In this document: in pieces, positions 60,085-64,000 of the stretch
Position numbering within the stretch: position 1 is the stretch's first letter
Layout: the number at the start of each line of letters is the position of its first letter
Assembly: GCF_019956415.1 (NCBI RefSeq)
Contig: NZ_JAHBDK010000013.1
Span: 1 to 64,000 of the forward strand
Origin: Pseudomonas sp. GL-B-19
Lineage (GTDB): Bacteria > Pseudomonadota > Gammaproteobacteria > Pseudomonadales > Pseudomonadaceae
DNA length: 64,000 nucleotides
Direction: 5' to 3'
Translations under genes and position numbers: made by a program
The notes under the pieces: generated by a model
Database searches by the model: none
Seen by the model: only the letters and a program-made list of their open reading frames with translations
What the model was told of the DNA's origin: nothing

Positions 60085-63000
60085 ATGACCAGAAAAAAAC
60101 GGAAAAACAAGTCAAGGACCCGAGCACGCAATGTTATCAATGATAACAAGCAAGCATGTCCTAATTTTATTGTTGAAAAGAGCCAGCAACCACTCCCGTT
60201 CTCAATTCCGAGTGAGTTATTGCGAAAAGAATCAACTTCAACATATTCGATCATCGCAGCAGTTTATAACGTAGAGCTATATCTGCATGCATTTTTTGAG
60301 TCAATCGTAAATCAAACGATTGACTTCGAAAGATACATTGAAATCATTTTGGTGGATGACGGCTCTACAGATGGTTCTGCTGAGATTATCAAAGAATGGG
60401 TCGCCAAATATCCATTCAACATCAAATATTTTAAGCAAAGCAATGCGGGCCAGGCTCAAGCAAGAAATAATGGACTGCGGTATGCTAAACATGAATGGTT
60501 GACATTTGTTGACCCCGACGATTTCTTGTCGCTGAACTACTTTGAGGAAATAGACGCCTGCTTCCGAAAGGCACGCTCAGCAGGCAAAGAACTGAAAATG
60601 GTCAGCGCAAATATGATTTTCTTCATGGAAAATCGGAATGAGTTCAGTGATGGCCACGCCCTTCGCTTTCGATTTGCTAGCGGCGATGTGCTATTGCCAG
60701 CTAACGATCTCGGAAAATTCATTCAACTGAGCGCTAGCACAGCTGTATTTAAGCGCACTCGGGTTCTTAGTGAAAACCTTTACTTCAATCCGCTTATCAG
60801 ACCTGCATTTGAAGACGGCCATTTCGTAAACAGGTATTTGCTGGGATTAACTGACGGTCATATCGCGTTCATTTCGGAACCGAAGTATTACTACCGGAAG
60901 CGCGAAAATGGCACTTCCACCATCGATACCGCGTGGGAAAAACCCGGTCGCTTTGACGCACAACTGCGTCTCGGTTACTTGAGTCTAATTAATGAAAGCC
61001 TCAAGAAACATGGCACAGTAAAAACTTTTATTCAGCGAACAATTCTTTATGATTTGGCGTGGCACTTCAAACGATTCATCAATGACGATGGAAAGCTCAG
61101 CCACCTCACTTCCGTCGAGCTGGAAAAATATAAGAATTTAGTTCGCGAGATAATGCAGCACATCTCGTTTGAAACGATCCTAAACTTTGAGCTTGCGGGG
61201 TTATGGTTCTTCCAGAAATTCGGATTAATCTCGTACTATAAAAACACCGAACCTAAATTTAATATTACTTATATCGATGAAGCTGACGAACTTCGCGACC
61301 TTATCAAGATTCGTTACTTTACTAGACATGCGCACACAAAAGAAATTTTGACCCTAGATTCGAAACCTACCATTCCGGTTTTCGACAAAACCCGCAAGCA
61401 TGTTCTTTTTGGCGAAGCGTTCCTTTATGAAAGGATAATTTGGGTCAAAGCAGGCGACACCAAAAGTCTATTCATCCAAGTAGAAGGCAAGCAAGACACC
61501 CGGATGACCCTCAAGGGCAAGCAGCATAAAGCGGGTGTCGAAGTTTCTGAGATCTTCAAATCATTCCGACCAACACCAGTGGACGCGAACTCAATTCCAG
61601 AAGATGTAAAATCTTTGCGCCTACAGGCTTTAGACAGCGCTAATCGCCTGAAATATGCAAACTGCTGGGTATTCATGGATCGAAACTCATTCGCCGATGA
61701 TAATGCAGAGCACTTATATAGATATATTAAAGAAAATCAATCTCACCAAAATATTTATTTTGTACTAGATCAAACTTCACCGGACTGGATCAGACTTGCA
61801 GAAGAGAACTTCAACCTTATTCCCTACGGTTCAGACGAGCATAAAATTGCGCTGCTAAATGCCGTACATCTCATCTCATCTCATGCAGACCACTATGTAT
61901 TCGGCGGCCTAACAAACTCCCATACTGCCGACCTAAGAAAATACAAGTTCACCTTTCTTCAGCACGGCATTATTAAAGATGACTTGTCTGGCTGGCTAAA
62001 CAACAAAAATATTCATTGCTTCGTGACATCGTCCAAGCGCGAATATGAGTCTATTTGCCATGGGGACAGTTACAAATTTAGCGAACGGGAAATGGTACTG
62101 ACTGGCCTACCGCGTCATGACCGACTGCGCTCTTTGCCAAGAAACTCAAGACCGAGCATACTAATTATGCCAACATGGCGCCATGACTTAGTCGGTCAAG
62201 CATCTGACAATGGTTTCGAGCGTGAGAAACAGCCTGGGTTCGCTGAAAGTGAATACACAATCGCGTGGAAAGCGTTTTTGCATTCACCAAAATTGAAAGC
62301 AATCGCCGAGGAACAAAACCTCGAAATCGTATTTTTCCCGCATGCTAACGTGCAACCATACCTAGATGACTTCGAGGTACCGTCGTACGTAAAATTAGGC
62401 ACTCATAACCCCGGCATTTCCATGCAGCAGTACTTTGCAGATTGTGAAGTACTAGTGACAGACTATTCATCAGTAGCATTTGACGTAGCAGCACTGGATA
62501 AAAAAGTTATCTACTTCCAGTTTGACCATGACGTTTTCTTTAATGGTAGTCACACTTATACTAAGGGTTACTATTCGTACGAATCTGACGGATTCGGGCC
62601 TGTATGCAAAACTCTGGATAGCTCGCTCAATGCATTGGCGAAAGCTGCAAACAACACTCTTGACCATGCCTTATACCAACAACGACGTAATGATACATTC
62701 GCATTCCACGACACCCTCAATTGTGAGAGGGTATACAAATCTATCGTGAGACTCGAGAGAAACACTGTCTCTGCCATTGATTTGTCTAGAGCGGTACGAC
62801 GTACAGCCACTAAAGCCATGCAACACTCCAATTGGGATCTGGCGCTTCATGCATGGGAGCGACTAATCGATAACTCTCCACGTATGTTAAGCGACTCCGA
62901 CGCCGCAGAATACTCGCGAACTCTCCGCGAGTTGCGTGAATATGAAAAATGCAACAAATGGCATGAAAAGCTAAAAGCTTTGGATATGTGGTCGGATCGA

Positions 63001-63855
63001 ATGAATGAAGAACAGATTGCAGTGGGCTTCGAATTGAACCCCACTGGAATCGCCATAGATACGTATGAATTATATACAAATAAATTCAAAGGTAAGAAAT
63101 TCTCCCCACAAGTAGTAGCTGCTGCTGCCAAACACTATCGAAAAATAGGAAATATTGCGCAAGCACTGGAGCAGTTTGAGCTTTCGACCGACATGCATCA
63201 CCCATCCATTCTTTCCGAGCGCGCGGAAATCGCTGAAAAACTGGACATGTGGAGTGAAGCAGAGAAGCTCTGGATGGAATTAAGAGAAATTTCTTATTCA
63301 GAAGATCTATCTTTTCGAGTAGTACGCGCACAATACAAACAAAATTTTTATGAAAAAGCACTCAAAGAGCTTAATACAATAAAAACGCCTGTAATGGATG
63401 AGAGTTCAAACATTATTGCTGGCGAAGTATTTTTCGTGAACTCCAAATGGAAAGAAGCTGATAAGTGCTGGACAGCAGCAGCTGACGCAGATGATTTTAC
63501 TTCTGACCATTGGCTGAAACTCGCCAGGGCTCGGCGAAGAAACAATCAAATTGCCGCAGCCACTGAAGCGTTCAAAAAAGCCCATAACGCGGTGGATGAG
63601 CGTACTCGCATTCAGGAAAAAGCCCTACTTAGTTTAGCTTCCGCTGAATGGGATGCCGCTATTCAACATCTGAATGAATTTATCGCTCGTAAAGATTTGA
63701 ATCCTAATCGAGATGCTACTGTAGACCTAGCATTAGCACTGCATCAGTCAGGTAATACCAAAGCTGCGAAAAAAACCTTAACTCAATATTGCCAGCAATT
63801 TGGGAATAGCCCCCGCACTGAAAAGGCCTGGGCAAAAATAAAACAACCAGTATAA
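60085..63855 (+). CDS. putative bifunctional capsule polymerase: GT2 + TagF-like + helical repeats
   Basis: A 1256-residue protein. After a very basic N-terminus (KKRKNKSRTRAR) comes a GT-A family 2 domain (about 53-300) with IIAAVYNVELYLHAFF, ILVDDGSTDGS and the DXD-type FVDPDDFL (about 141-148). A central region (about 400-515) is unassigned. The TagF-like CDP-glycerol glycerophosphotransferase domain (about 520-910) has FLQHGIIKDDL (His627), PTWRHD (near 696) and VTDYSSVAFDVAALDKKVIYF (about 791-811). The end (about 930-1256) is a TPR-like helical repeat region. Known TagF-like capsule polymerases of Actinobacillus and Neisseria make sugar-glycerol-phosphate polymers; a similar product is inferred. 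The gene is clearly AT-richer than its neighbours. ATG 60085 is chosen over GTG 60040. Confidence 0.8.
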   Translation: MTRKKRKNKSRTRARNVINDNKQACPNFIVEKSQQPLPFSIPSELLRKESTSTYSIIAAVYNVELYLHAFFESIVNQTIDFERYIEIILVDDGSTDGSAEIIKEWVAKYPFNIKYFKQSNAGQAQARNNGLRYAKHEWLTFVDPDDFLSLNYFEEIDACFRKARSAGKELKMVSANMIFFMENRNEFSDGHALRFRFASGDVLLPANDLGKFIQLSASTAVFKRTRVLSENLYFNPLIRPAFEDGHFVNRYLLGLTDGHIAFISEPKYYYRKRENGTSTIDTAWEKPGRFDAQLRLGYLSLINESLKKHGTVKTFIQRTILYDLAWHFKRFINDDGKLSHLTSVELEKYKNLVREIMQHISFETILNFELAGLWFFQKFGLISYYKNTEPKFNITYIDEADELRDLIKIRYFTRHAHTKEILTLDSKPTIPVFDKTRKHVLFGEAFLYERIIWVKAGDTKSLFIQVEGKQDTRMTLKGKQHKAGVEVSEIFKSFRPTPVDANSIPEDVKSLRLQALDSANRLKYANCWVFMDRNSFADDNAEHLYRYIKENQSHQNIYFVLDQTSPDWIRLAEENFNLIPYGSDEHKIALLNAVHLISSHADHYVFGGLTNSHTADLRKYKFTFLQHGIIKDDLSGWLNNKNIHCFVTSSKREYESICHGDSYKFSEREMVLTGLPRHDRLRSLPRNSRPSILIMPTWRHDLVGQASDNGFEREKQPGFAESEYTIAWKAFLHSPKLKAIAEEQNLEIVFFPHANVQPYLDDFEVPSYVKLGTHNPGISMQQYFADCEVLVTDYSSVAFDVAALDKKVIYFQFDHDVFFNGSHTYTKGYYSYESDGFGPVCKTLDSSLNALAKAANNTLDHALYQQRRNDTFAFHDTLNCERVYKSIVRLERNTVSAIDLSRAVRRTATKAMQHSNWDLALHAWERLIDNSPRMLSDSDAAEYSRTLRELREYEKCNKWHEKLKALDMWSDRMNEEQIAVGFELNPTGIAIDTYELYTNKFKGKKFSPQVVAAAAKHYRKIGNIAQALEQFELSTDMHHPSILSERAEIAEKLDMWSEAEKLWMELREISYSEDLSFRVVRAQYKQNFYEKALKELNTIKTPVMDESSNIIAGEVFFVNSKWKEADKCWTAAADADDFTSDHWLKLARARRRNNQIAAATEAFKKAHNAVDERTRIQEKALLSLASAEWDAAIQHLNEFIARKDLNPNRDATVDLALALHQSGNTKAAKKTLTQYCQQFGNSPRTEKAWAKIKQPV

Positions 63856-63864
63856 TAATTAGTA

Positions 63865-63891
63865 AGCTCAGGAGTTTCTCCTGAGCTTTTT
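63865..63891 (+). terminator. intrinsic terminator after the polymerase gene
   Basis: AGCTCAGGAG / CTCCTGAGCT followed by TTTTT, 10 bases after the polymerase stop codon and 10 bases before the next ATG. Confidence 0.85.
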
Positions 63892-63900
63892 GGATCCAAA

Positions 63901-64000
63901 ATGAATGAACTAGAGTTCAAGTACAATAACACATTATTAAAATACAAATTTAAAGCTAGAAAGCATGATACGCGACATTTGATTGTAATTTTTTCAGGTT
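63901..64000 (+). CDS. 5' part of a further AT-rich capsule-locus gene
   Basis: From the ATG at 63901 the frame stays open to the edge: it begins MNELEFKYNNTLLKYKFKAR and continues KHDTRHLIVIFSG. The LIVIFSG strand recalls the first beta strand of alpha/beta-hydrolase-like proteins found in polysaccharide loci, but 33 residues do not allow a call. Base composition matches the polymerase gene. The terminator in front suggests partial uncoupling from it. Confidence 0.5.
   Translation, partial: MNELEFKYNNTLLKYKFKARKHDTRHLIVIFSG

Overview
The window comes from a Pseudomonas chromosome, most likely of the P. fluorescens group. Three things suggest this: GC-rich genes with Pseudomonas-type codon use, a gene order that follows the P. 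aeruginosa neighbourhoods dusA-tal-rssC-rssB-mlaA-queF-copRS, lolCDE-sthA-apbE-gap-mfd and mtnP-nagZ-psrA-lexA-sulA-topA-fadAB as I remember them, and many Pseudomonas-type REP palindromes (REPINs) between genes. Nothing was searched against a database; all family calls come from reading motifs.

Layout. 1-10,290: tRNA and central metabolism (dusA, tal), a stress-signalling pair (rssB, rssC), a PilZ gene broken by an in-frame stop, mlaA, a HAD-like protein without its nucleophile, queF, and a copper block (cupredoxin divergent from copRS, with a palindrome between them). 10,400-19,500: lolCDE, a PilZ protein, a GDPD phosphodiesterase, sthA, an isolated apbE and an N-terminally extended GAPDH. 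19,800-26,600: mfd, a CsiV-like protein and a SWIM/SNF2 helicase. 26,700-30,700: mtnP-nagZ, psrA with tandem operators, and the SOS pair lexA-sulA with two LexA boxes. 30,700-38,200: small conserved genes, topA and the fatty-acid beta-oxidation pair fadBA. 38,200-38,740 has no gene but holds nested inverted repeats ending in a terminator, a candidate small RNA. 38,740-53,640: universal stress protein, ABC-F protein Uup, lytic transglycosylase Slt, an MsbA-like exporter, pdxB, a MATE pump, tusA, rlmM and acnA.

53,650-64,000 is the accessory part. It opens with ten REPIN units, nearly all spaced exactly 125 bp apart, followed by a possible 41-residue membrane peptide and a CPBP-family membrane protease. 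Then comes an ABC-dependent capsule export set (kpsM, kpsT, kpsE, kpsD type) whose first start codon sits just after a 10-bp perfect hairpin. Next is a large AT-rich gene encoding a GT2 glycosyltransferase, a TagF-like (CDP-glycerol) transferase and a helical-repeat tail. That architecture resembles the teichoic-acid-like capsule polymerases of Actinobacillus and Neisseria. A further AT-rich gene runs off the right edge, so the locus continues beyond the window.

The strongest candidates for something new are the capsule locus with its putative bifunctional polymerase, the RBS-sequestering hairpin in front of it, the structured RNA candidate at about 38,530-38,690, and the tandem REPIN array.
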